From JAVWGW01 sp036655915 (GTDB taxonomy: Bacteria; Actinomycetota; Coriobacteriia; Coriobacteriales; Eggerthellaceae), in the NCBI GenBank assembly GCA_036655915.1, contig JAVVPE010000037.1:1-15023 (forward strand): 15,023 nt of DNA, read 5' to 3'. Of the stretch, positions 7,636 to 12,907 are shown piece after piece (position 1 is the stretch's first letter; every line of letters starts with the position of its first letter). The position numbers were made by a program, and so were the translations under genes. The notes beneath the pieces were generated by a model. It saw only the letters and a list, made by a program, of their open reading frames with translations. It had not been told where the DNA came from and made no database searches.

Positions 7636-7814
7636 TTGATTGTGCCAATTTGGGCAATGATTTTCTTCCAAAAATCTTCGATTGCGGGCACGCCGACGGT
7701 GTAGACGAACAGGCCTAAAACAACGGCAATTAAAACGAAGATAACGATTTCGACGGTATGTGTTTGACCTCCCTGTATTTCGGGGGCGATAATCTTTGCG
7801 TACATTTTGTTCAT
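7632..7814 (-). CDS. Small Flp-like major pilin candidate
   Basis: The product has 60 residues: a short charged leader (1-17), a hydrophobic helix (about 22-43) and a short amphipathic C-terminus. This is the size and shape of a Flp pilin, placed directly downstream of the prepilin peptidase and upstream of TadE-like genes. The processing site is atypical: after G15-G16 the sequence is QTHTVE, so Glu22 is +6 from G16, not the usual +5. The 'EY' of classic Flp pilins is 'EI' here. It is preceded by the clearest ribosome-binding site of this part of the operon, AAGGAG 6 nt before ATG, in a 45-nt gap. This fits a highly translated structural subunit. A second ATG lies at codon 4. Identity as the major pilin is inferred. 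Confidence 0.65.
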   Translation of the reverse strand: MNKMYAKIIAPEIQGGQTHTVEIVIFVLIAVVLGLFVYTVGVPAIEDFWKKIIAQIGTIK

Positions 7815-7859
7815 GGGGCTCTCCTTGTTCGACGGTTTTGACGCGCACTTTTCGGCGCA

Positions 7860-8849
7860 TCAGCTGATAGTTGAAAACAATCCTGCGATTGCTATCACTG
7901 CAATAAAAGGCCCAAAAGCCACCTTTGTTTTTAAGTTGATGCGGTGGCACGCCCCAGCAATAAGGGCAAAGGCGCCAAAGGCCAAACCCGCTGCGGCACA
8001 CCCGGCAATAATGCCGGGAAACCCCGCTACAAGGGCGGCGGCGGGTGTGGCACGCATGTCGCCGCCGCCCACGCCGTGTTCTTTGTGCCGCCACAGCGCC
8101 CACGCATCGATTGCCCGCAAAACCGCCCACACCACCAGCGCGCACAACGCAGCTTCCACCAGGTAAGATATGCCTTGTGCGCCCTGCCACAGCGCGCCGG
8201 CAGCCGCTAGCACAACGGCAAGTTCTGTGGGGATAATGCGGCATTTTGCATCGATCAACGCCATGGCCAAACACACAACAACAATCACGCCGCCCACAAG
8301 CAGCAGCCCGGCAGCCACCCCAGCGGGATGGCCGGCGCCCACGCCGGATGCATCAAGGGCACCCACCAGCGCGCCCGCGCATCCCGCGCAGGGCAGTGCC
8401 AGGGCAAGCTTGTGCTTGCAAGAAAACCTGCGCTGCACTTCGCGCGTCGTAGGCAGCTTCAAAATGCTGCATTCATCGGGCAAAATACCCTCTAGGCCAG
8501 CCCGCGCCAGCACTTCCGCGTCCACGCCCGCAGCCGTAAAAATAGCTGCTGTCTCCCGGCATTCCTCTTGCGAAACGCCGCCTTCGCCCACAAGGCGCAC
8601 AGCGTGGGTGGCCCATAAGCCCCAGGCGCCTTCTTCCCCCGCAGCGCGCGCATCGGGCACGCAGTGGTGGCCAGCGGTAAAGGTGGCAAAGCCGCGCGCT
8701 CCGGCCATAAACCAGGCGTGATACTCAGCGCTTTTCCTGCGCATAATCTTGTCGGCAGCAAGGGGGATAAACAACCCCGCAGCGCTGCAAGCGACTACGA
8801 CCAAAAGGGATAGGGGGGTAAGGGAGGCCAGGGAAACGGTGGCAAACAT
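7860..8849 (-). CDS. A24 prepilin peptidase (TadV/CpaA type) with extended N-terminal region
   Basis: This 329-residue membrane protease removes leader peptides from prepilins. The two catalytic aspartates of the A24 family are visible: D200 in ALIDAKCRIIPTEL and D264 in GVGGGDMRATPA. FGPF (312-315) near the C-terminus is also a family feature. Several hydrophobic helices span about 147-300. The N-terminus has one helix (about 12-32) and then a soluble stretch of roughly 100 residues (40-145), unusual because minimal TadV/CpaA enzymes lack it and PilD-type enzymes have a short Cys-rich domain there instead. The start ATG lies 6 nt after the stop of the secreted-protein gene, with only a weak GGTTGG-like ribosome-binding site, so coupling to that gene is likely. 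The neighbouring pilin and TadE-like genes are its probable substrates. Confidence 0.85.
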   Translation of the reverse strand: MFATVSLASLTPLSLLVVVACSAAGLFIPLAADKIMRRKSAEYHAWFMAGARGFATFTAGHHCVPDARAAGEEGAWGLWATHAVRLVGEGGVSQEECRETAAIFTAAGVDAEVLARAGLEGILPDECSILKLPTTREVQRRFSCKHKLALALPCAGCAGALVGALDASGVGAGHPAGVAAGLLLVGGVIVVVCLAMALIDAKCRIIPTELAVVLAAAGALWQGAQGISYLVEAALCALVVWAVLRAIDAWALWRHKEHGVGGGDMRATPAAALVAGFPGIIAGCAAAGLAFGAFALIAGACHRINLKTKVAFGPFIAVIAIAGLFSTIS

Positions 8850-8855
8850 GGCGCG

Positions 8856-10202
8856 CTACCAACCCTGTACGCCGTCATATGTTGACCGCGTCCAGTTGTC
8901 GTAAACGGTTGTGTCGCGCTCGATGCGCAGCGTTTCAAGCGGAGAATCGGTCGCACCATATAAAAGATGCCAGCCCCCGTCGCTGCGCCGCATCGTGCGC
9001 CAGCGTTCGGGTTCGTAATAATACAGAACTTCGAAGCGGGGTTTTTTAAGGCGCGTTGCCGTGCCCCAGTCAGCAATGGTGGGGGGCGGCAAAATGTCTG
9101 TTGACTCAAGCGGTTTCGTGGCAGCATCGGCCAACTGATACAGCGGCATGCCTTCCCACACAAGAGAAGCCCAGGAATGTGCATAAGAAAGGGTGGCACG
9201 ATTGCGCCCGAACAAATCAAGAGCCCCCGTAATCGCTGCCGCTTCGTAGGGCTTGCGATAGAGCCTATCGCTATACCACGCATCAATCCCGGGGGTGCAA
9301 TGGGGCTTTTCTGCCATCGTGGCAACGAAGGGTGGGGCGGCATAAAGTTCCCCGCGTTTTGCGCCTTCGATGAAGCAAGGTTTGCTTTCGCCATCGACAA
9401 AATAGCGCACCGGCGCAAGCCATTTTATGGAAAAACCAAACCAGTATTCTGCGGTTGTGGGCACTTGGGTGGCAAGGTAATCTATCTTTACGCGCTGGTA
9501 ACCCGACGGCAAGCCGTTAACATAAGTAACTCCATCCCAGGCGTCAGGCGGCGTTATGATCAGGTTCCAATAGCTGGTAGAAGCGGTGGCCGGCGTGCGC
9601 ACCGTGCCGCCTCCTACCGTTTCGCCGCTTGCGCCACCCGTGCTATCAGGGTCGTCCGTCGTAAAGTAAAAGGTCTGGTTACGGTGGATTACGGCGGTCG
9701 TTCCCGCTTCCCAAACGTCGTTGGTAAAGGTATGCATTTGGCAGCCATAGGGCACAGGCACCGTCCAGGTGGATTCGGCGCTGTCAGAACGAAAGGTTAT
9801 AATCTGCGAATAGGAAAGACCCGTTGTTGTGTTGATAGTGCTGACTCCCTTTGATCCTTCCAGCCACATGAATGGCACACCCTCTATGCGCGTGTCCGAT
9901 GCAGCGGCGGTCCAGGGGTAATAACCGGGAAACGGCTCGGCGGCACCGTGGTCATAGCAGGCTCCCGTCGCCCGTTGCCCTAGCACGTTCACCTCAAAAT
10001 AGCTCTGCGACCCCTCCATCCACGAAGCGCCCACGCTGGCATACCCCGAAGCGGCATAGGCTGGCAGGGGAAATAAAAGGCAAAAACTTGCAGCGATAAC
10101 GGCAGCTGCCGCAGTTGCTGCGGCAAGGATGGTGTAGGAACAGGCAAAAAAGCGCTTGCGCGGCATGCCTTCTCTAAGGTTTCGATTGTGTGCCCCTTGC
10201 AT
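8856..10202 (-). CDS. Secreted protein of unknown function, first gene of the tad operon
   Basis: I do not recognise a full-length family. From ATG 10202 the protein has 448 residues with a long Sec signal peptide: Arg/Lys at 15-17, a hydrophobic core about 24-45, and a likely cut after AYA (48-50). The mature part is rich in aromatic residues, Thr and Ser, and has four cysteines (C82, C154, C276, C302). There is no LPXTG motif, lipobox, prepilin motif or C-terminal membrane helix. Residues 265-331 resemble an InlB B/Listeria-Bacteroides-type repeat ('GWYsD....pY...it..l.l'), seen as DAWYSDRLYRKPYEAAAITG. Start choice: ATG 10202 has GGGAAG 6 nt upstream. TTG 10232 and ATG 10166 are alternatives; ATG 10166 gives a cleaner signal peptide but has its site too close. 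It is cotranscribed with the pilus genes, so a pilus-associated adhesin is a reasonable but unproven guess. Confidence 0.6.
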   Translation of the reverse strand: MQGAHNRNLREGMPRKRFFACSYTILAAATAAAAVIAASFCLLFPLPAYAASGYASVGASWMEGSQSYFEVNVLGQRATGACYDHGAAEPFPGYYPWTAAASDTRIEGVPFMWLEGSKGVSTINTTTGLSYSQIITFRSDSAESTWTVPVPYGCQMHTFTNDVWEAGTTAVIHRNQTFYFTTDDPDSTGGASGETVGGGTVRTPATASTSYWNLIITPPDAWDGVTYVNGLPSGYQRVKIDYLATQVPTTAEYWFGFSIKWLAPVRYFVDGESKPCFIEGAKRGELYAAPPFVATMAEKPHCTPGIDAWYSDRLYRKPYEAAAITGALDLFGRNRATLSYAHSWASLVWEGMPLYQLADAATKPLESTDILPPPTIADWGTATRLKKPRFEVLYYYEPERWRTMRRSDGGWHLLYGATDSPLETLRIERDTTVYDNWTRSTYDGVQGW

Positions 10203-10256
10203 AATCGGCTTCCCGCCTTCCTTCGTGTTCAAACGGATGGACGGGTTTCACTTTAC

Positions 10257-10301
10257 TCAGCCAACCTTACGCAGAGCCTCCAGATTTCTGTACGGGAACA
10301 C
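10257..10301 (-). CDS. Possible 14-codon leader ORF upstream of the tad operon
   Basis: A GTG start at 10301 is preceded by AGGAGAGG with a 7-nt gap, better than the site of the annotated secreted-protein gene. It encodes MFPYRNLEALRKVG and stops with TGA. It lies 55 nt upstream of ATG 10202. The third copy of the GTAAGGTT element falls inside its end. It could be a leader peptide, a decayed gene start or chance. No attenuator structure was recognised. Confidence 0.25.
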   Translation of the reverse strand: MFPYRNLEALRKVG

Positions 10302-10326
10302 GACAAAACCTCTCCTGGTTTCGTAT

Positions 10327-10346
10327 AAAACCTTACAAAACCTTAC
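10327..10346. repeat. Two tandem 10-bp repeats upstream of the tad operon
   Basis: AAAACCTTAC occurs twice head to tail (10327-10336 and 10337-10346), which reads GTAAGGTTTT on the transcribed minus strand. The core AACCTTAC recurs at 10263-10270. The 10-bp period puts both copies on one face of the helix, as in a protein-binding site. Operator function is inferred. Confidence 0.5.
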
Positions 10347-10434
10347 AGCCCCCCTCCCATCAGGCAAAATGCAAAGCACCAAAAAGGGCAGACAGGGAAG
10401 GGGATCGCGCTGGTGAAGTTTTTGGCACCGGCGG

Positions 10435-10463
10435 GCACACAAAAAAGCACCGCTTGTGTGTGC
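10435..10463 (-). terminator. Candidate terminator after the tRNA genes
   Basis: An inverted repeat GCACACA (10435-10441) / TGTGTGC (10457-10463) encloses a second small stem, AAGC/GCTT. On the minus strand a T6 run lies in the distal arm, after AAGCGGTGC. It lies 35 nt beyond the tRNA-Gln 3' end, a plausible place for transcript termination. The T-run is inside the outer stem, so the fold is not canonical. Confidence 0.4.
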
Positions 10464-10497
10464 GATGCGTGTGGAAAGCTATGAAATTAAGGTGAAA

Positions 10498-10571
10498 TGG
10501 CTGGCTCGTAGGGATTCGAACCCCAATAGCTGGCACCAAAAGCCAGAGTCCTGCCGTTGGACGACGAGCCA
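10498..10571 (-). tRNA. tRNA-Gln (anticodon UUG)
   Basis: The cloverleaf can be read on the minus strand. The acceptor stem is TGGCTCG/CGAGCCA, the discriminator is G, and CCA is encoded. The anticodon stem CTGGC/GCCAG encloses the loop TTTTGGT with anticodon TTG. The T arm TGGGG-TTCGAAT-CCCTA has one G-U pair. The U1-A72 pair and G73 are typical of tRNA-Gln. It lies 78 nt downstream of tRNA-Lys and probably shares its promoter. Confidence 0.96.
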
Positions 10572-10649
10572 GTGCATAAGACGGTCATCCCTCAAATAAG
10601 TGGAACGAACCCTGTTTGGCGCACGGCTTCCGACAGCGTTGCAAAAAAA

Positions 10650-10725
10650 TGGTGGGCCGTGAGGGAGTCGAACCCGCGACCTTGGGATTAAAAGTCCCCT
10701 GCTCTACCAGCTGAGCTAACGGCCC
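10650..10725 (-). tRNA. tRNA-Lys (anticodon UUU)
   Basis: The cloverleaf reads on the minus strand with acceptor stem GGGCCGT/ACGGCCC, discriminator A and encoded CCA, 76 nt in all. The anticodon loop CTTTTAA gives UUU. The D arm (GCTC/GAGC) is normal. Two stem positions are mispaired as read: G27-A43 at the top of the anticodon stem and C50-U64 in the T stem. A near-consensus promoter lies 43 nt upstream. A T7 run directly follows the CCA. Confidence 0.94.
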
Positions 10726-10767
10726 ACACCATTGCGTAACGCGCAAACGTCGGATGCGCGAGTACAC

Positions 10768-10796
10768 ATTTTAGCGGCACAGGACGCAGTGGTCAA
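10768..10796 (-). promoter_or_regulatory. Promoter for the tRNA-Lys/tRNA-Gln unit
   Basis: On the minus strand, TTGACC (10796-10791) and TAAAAT (10773-10768) are separated by exactly 17 nt. This is close to the housekeeping sigma consensus. The predicted start lies about 35 nt before tRNA-Lys. It is the best promoter in the window. Confidence 0.8.
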
Positions 10797-10808
10797 GAAA
10801 AATTATCC

Positions 10809-10838
10809 TTGCATCATATCTACCCAGTTTGGTATCAT
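10809..10838 (+). promoter_or_regulatory. Promoter for infA
   Basis: TTGCAT (10809-10814) and TATCAT (10833-10838) are separated by 18 nt. The predicted start, near 10845, gives a leader of about 37 nt before infA. It is divergent from the tRNA promoter, and the two -35 boxes are only 12 nt apart. Confidence 0.6.
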
Positions 10839-10881
10839 CAATGTTTGTCGCTTAATGACCTGCTTGCTTGAAGGAGCAATT

Positions 10882-11100
10882 TTGACCAAAGAAGATGTAA
10901 TTGAGCTTGAGGGGACCGTCCTTGAGGCATTGCCAAACGCAATGTTTAGGGTAGAACTTGAGAACGAGCACAAGATATTGGCTCATATCTCGGGAAAGAT
11001 GCGTATGCACTACATTAAAATTCTGCCGGGAGATAAGGTCACTGTTGAACTTTCCGTCTACGATTTAAACCGTGGACGCATTACGTATCGATTCAAATAA
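10882..11100 (+). CDS. infA: Translation initiation factor IF-1
   Basis: The 72-residue protein is a single OB-fold S1-type domain covering the whole length and is the standard size for IF-1. Recognisable segments are KEDVIELEGTVLEALPNAMF at the start, ILAHISGKMRMHYIKILPGD in the middle and RGRITYRF at the end. IF-1 binds the 30S A site during initiation. The start is TTG at 10882: AAGGAG (10871-10876) lies 5 nt upstream, and starting there gives exactly the family length. The frame stays open upstream to 10732, but that part crosses the promoter region and is not coding. It appears to be its own transcription unit, with a 217-nt gap before rpmJ. Confidence 0.96.
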   Translation: MTKEDVIELEGTVLEALPNAMFRVELENEHKILAHISGKMRMHYIKILPGDKVTVELSVYDLNRGRITYRFK

Positions 11101-11317
11101 GCGATTTTCACCCCTGATTCGCACGCAATTTGTGCGCATCTTGTGTGTTCGCCTGCCAACATCAAGAAAATTTGATGGTGTTAGCTAGCCGACAAACAAA
11201 GTTTCACCGCCGATGTTCCATAATAGGCGCCACGCATTAAAAGGTAGCAAACTATCACCTGCGGCTGGGTGTGGTATATAAGTAAATGAATGAACGCATA
11301 ACCGAAAGGAAAAGATT
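11101..11317 (+). other. Intergenic region between infA and rpmJ with two hairpins
   Basis: The 217-base gap holds no ORF of note. Hairpin 1 at 11116-11140 has the stem CGCAC/GTGCG, extended by GAT/ATC across one mismatch, and is followed by a T/G-rich but not poly-T stretch. Hairpin 2 at 11160-11177 is CATCAA/TTGATG with a 6-nt loop. The first may help end infA transcripts. An extended -10 element follows at 11272-11280. A ribosomal-protein autoregulatory leader is possible, but no known motif was recognised. Confidence 0.45.
11272..11280 (+). promoter_or_regulatory. Extended -10 promoter for the rpmJ-rplQ operon
   Basis: TGG-TATATA fits the extended -10 pattern (TG, one base, hexamer). No good -35 lies 17 nt upstream (CTATCA at 11252-11257). 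The predicted start, near 11287, leaves a leader of about 30 nt to the rpmJ start. Confidence 0.45.
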
Positions 11318-11431
11318 ATGAAGGTACGTCCTTCGGTCAAGAAAATGTGCGACAAATGCAAAATTATCCGACGCCACGGTAAGGTTCTCGTAATTTGCGA
11401 AAACCCGCGCCATAAGCAGCGCCAGGGCTAG
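11318..11431 (+). CDS. rpmJ: 50S ribosomal protein L36
   Basis: This 37-residue protein is the smallest ribosomal protein. It starts MKVRPSVKKMCDKCKIIRR. The zinc-ribbon ligands C11, C14, C27 and H32 are all present, so this is the zinc-binding (C+) form. It ends RHKQRQG, as usual. AAAGGA lies 8 nt before the ATG. It opens the run to rpsM, with a 21-nt gap containing the rpsM ribosome-binding site. Confidence 0.97.
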   Translation: MKVRPSVKKMCDKCKIIRRHGKVLVICENPRHKQRQG

Positions 11432-11452
11432 GAAGAAGAGGAGAGTATTTTT

Positions 11453-11821
11453 ATGGCACGTCTTGTTGGTGTCGACCTTCCTCGCGATAAACGCATTGAA
11501 GTCGGCTTGACCTATATTTACGGTATTGGATCCACTACAGCCAAAAAAATCATCGTCGAAACTGGCGTCAATCCTGACGTCCGCGTGAAAGATCTCACCG
11601 AAGATGATCTGAGCAAGCTTCGTGATTATATTCAGGAAAATCTCAAGGTGGAAGGCGACTTACACCGCGAGGTTACCCAGAACGTCAAACGCCTCATGGA
11701 GATCGGTTGCTATCGCGGCCTGCGCCATCGTCGCGGCCTGCCCGTTCGCGGTCAGCGTACGCACACGAACGCACGCACTCGCAAAGGCCCCAGAAAGCAA
11801 ATCGGCGGAAAGAAGAAGTGA
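11453..11821 (+). CDS. rpsM: 30S ribosomal protein S13
   Basis: The 122-residue protein begins MARLVGVDLPRDKRIEVGLT and has the helix-two-turn-helix region with IYGIGSTTAKKI. It has the conserved RGLRHRRGLPVRGQRTHTNA (88-107) and a basic tail ending GGKKK. S13 sits in the head of the 30S subunit and contacts the P-site tRNA and, through bridges, the 50S subunit. GAGGAG lies about 9 nt before the ATG. It is followed 9 nt later by rpsK. Confidence 0.98.
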   Translation: MARLVGVDLPRDKRIEVGLTYIYGIGSTTAKKIIVETGVNPDVRVKDLTEDDLSKLRDYIQENLKVEGDLHREVTQNVKRLMEIGCYRGLRHRRGLPVRGQRTHTNARTRKGPRKQIGGKKK

Positions 11822-11830
11822 GGTAGTTAA

Positions 11831-12229
11831 GTGGCAACTAAGAAAAACGTGCGCACCCGCCTCAAGCGTTCCGAACGTAAAAACATCGCAGTGGGTGCTG
11901 CGCATATCAAATCAACGTTTAACAATACTATTGTGAGCATCACCGATCCTCAGGGTAATGTGATCTCGTGGCAATCTGCTGGTACGGTCGGGTTTAAGGG
12001 CTCTCGTAAGTCCACTCCCTTCGCCGCACAGATGGCCGCAGAAGCAGCAGCTAAGGCCGCTATGGAACATGGTCTTCGCAAAGTATCCGTTTTCGTTAAA
12101 GGCCCCGGTTCGGGCCGCGAAACCGCGATTCGTTCGCTGCAGGCTGCCGGACTCGAAGTGGCCAGTATTCAAGATTGCACACCCATCCCGCACAACGGTT
12201 GCCGTCAGTGCAAACGTCGTCGCGTTTAA
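11831..12229 (+). CDS. rpsK: 30S ribosomal protein S11
   Basis: The 132-residue protein starts with GTG and carries the S11 core: AHIKSTFNNTIVSITDPQGN, the GFKGSRKSTPFAAQ segment and VKGPGSGRETAIRSLQAAGL. The end reads PHNGCRQCKRRRV. Most bacterial S11 proteins have CRPPK there, so QC replaces two prolines and creates a C124-x-x-C127 pair. GAGG lies about 8 nt before the start, just after the rpsM stop. S11 lies on the 30S platform near the Shine-Dalgarno helix. Confidence 0.97.
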   Translation: MATKKNVRTRLKRSERKNIAVGAAHIKSTFNNTIVSITDPQGNVISWQSAGTVGFKGSRKSTPFAAQMAAEAAAKAAMEHGLRKVSVFVKGPGSGRETAIRSLQAAGLEVASIQDCTPIPHNGCRQCKRRRV

Positions 12230-12245
12230 CTGAAAGGATCCCATT

Positions 12246-12872
12246 ATGGCTCGATATACGGGGGCGGACTGCAGATTGTGCCGCCGCGAAGGAACTAAGA
12301 TGTTCCTTAAGGGCGATCGCTGTTATACGGACAAATGTGCCTTAGAGCGTCGCAACTATGCGCCGGGTGAAGCCGGCCAAAAACGCGTGAAGGAAAGCGA
12401 ATATCGCCTTCAGTTGCGCGAAAAACAAAAAACGAAGCGTATCTACGGTTTGCTGGAAAAGCAGTTCCGTGGCTACTACGATGTTGCCAATCGCCAGCAG
12501 GGCGTTACGGGTGAAAACCTGCTTCGCATCCTGGAAAGCCGCTTGGACAACGTTGTGTATCGTCTGGGCTTTTCGAAGTCTCGCGCCGAGGCTCGCCAGC
12601 AGGTGCGCCACGGTCATATCACGGTAAATGGCAAGCGCGTGGACATTCCGTCTTTCCGCGTACGCCCTGGTGATGTGGTTGCTGTTGCTCCGAAAGCCAA
12701 GGACATGTTGGTTATCAAGAGTGCTCTTATCTCCAACGAGCGCGTGCAGGTTCCTGCATGGCTTGAAGTCGACATTGAAAAGTTGCAGGGTAGCGTTTTG
12801 GCGCTTCCGCAGCGTGACCAGATTGATCTGGACATCCGCGAGCAGCTTATCATCGAACTTTACTCGAAATAA
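12246..12872 (+). CDS. rpsD: 30S ribosomal protein S4
   Basis: The 208-residue protein has an N-terminal zinc motif with C9, C12, C26 and C31 (the C+ form). The S4 domain lies around 95-160, including LESRLDNVVYRLGF and the KSRAEARQQVRHGHITVNGK region. S4 is a primary 16S rRNA-binding protein that nucleates 30S assembly. In enteric bacteria it represses its own operon, but no such site was identified here. AAAGGA lies 8 nt before the ATG. rpoA follows after 35 nt. Confidence 0.98.
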   Translation: MARYTGADCRLCRREGTKMFLKGDRCYTDKCALERRNYAPGEAGQKRVKESEYRLQLREKQKTKRIYGLLEKQFRGYYDVANRQQGVTGENLLRILESRLDNVVYRLGFSKSRAEARQQVRHGHITVNGKRVDIPSFRVRPGDVVAVAPKAKDMLVIKSALISNERVQVPAWLEVDIEKLQGSVLALPQRDQIDLDIREQLIIELYSK

Positions 12873-12907
12873 CAGACATTGCGGCTTTGTAAGGAGGCTT
12901 ATACGAT

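Larger units (their letters stand above)
10203..10497. other. Intergenic leader region between the tad operon and the tRNA genes
   Basis: About 295 bases hold no conserved gene. On the minus strand, in reading order, it contains a tRNA-distal hairpin (10435-10463), a G-rich run, two tandem 10-bp repeats (10327-10346), a strong AGGAGAGG ribosome-binding site followed by a 14-codon ORF (10257-10301), and a third partial repeat copy (10263-10270). No convincing -35/-10 pair for the tad operon was found. The best minus-strand -10-like bases (TTATAC, 10323-10328) directly follow the tandem repeats. Confidence 0.5.

Noticed and set aside
7636..8274. Long minus-strand extension upstream of the TadE-like gene, making a 393-residue reading frame
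   Set aside because: It runs through the pilin and the end of the prepilin peptidase in another frame. The protein is Arg/Cys-rich with no domain, while ATG 7635 gives a proper TadE protein overlapping the pilin stop.
10327..10346. Tandem repeats considered as a CRISPR array or iteron origin
   Set aside because: There are only two adjacent 10-bp copies with no spacers and no cas or replication gene nearby.
10585..10767. 60-residue minus-strand frame
   Set aside because: It lies across tRNA-Lys and its promoter, so it is not coding.
10732..10881. In-frame N-terminal extension of infA
   Set aside because: It spans the infA promoter and the ribosome-binding site. TTG 10882 gives the exact 72-residue IF-1.
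11101..11317. S4-type alpha-operon autoregulatory pseudoknot before rpsM or rpmJ
   Set aside because: The two small hairpins do not reproduce the known enteric structure, and none is seen in the 21-nt rpmJ-rpsM gap.
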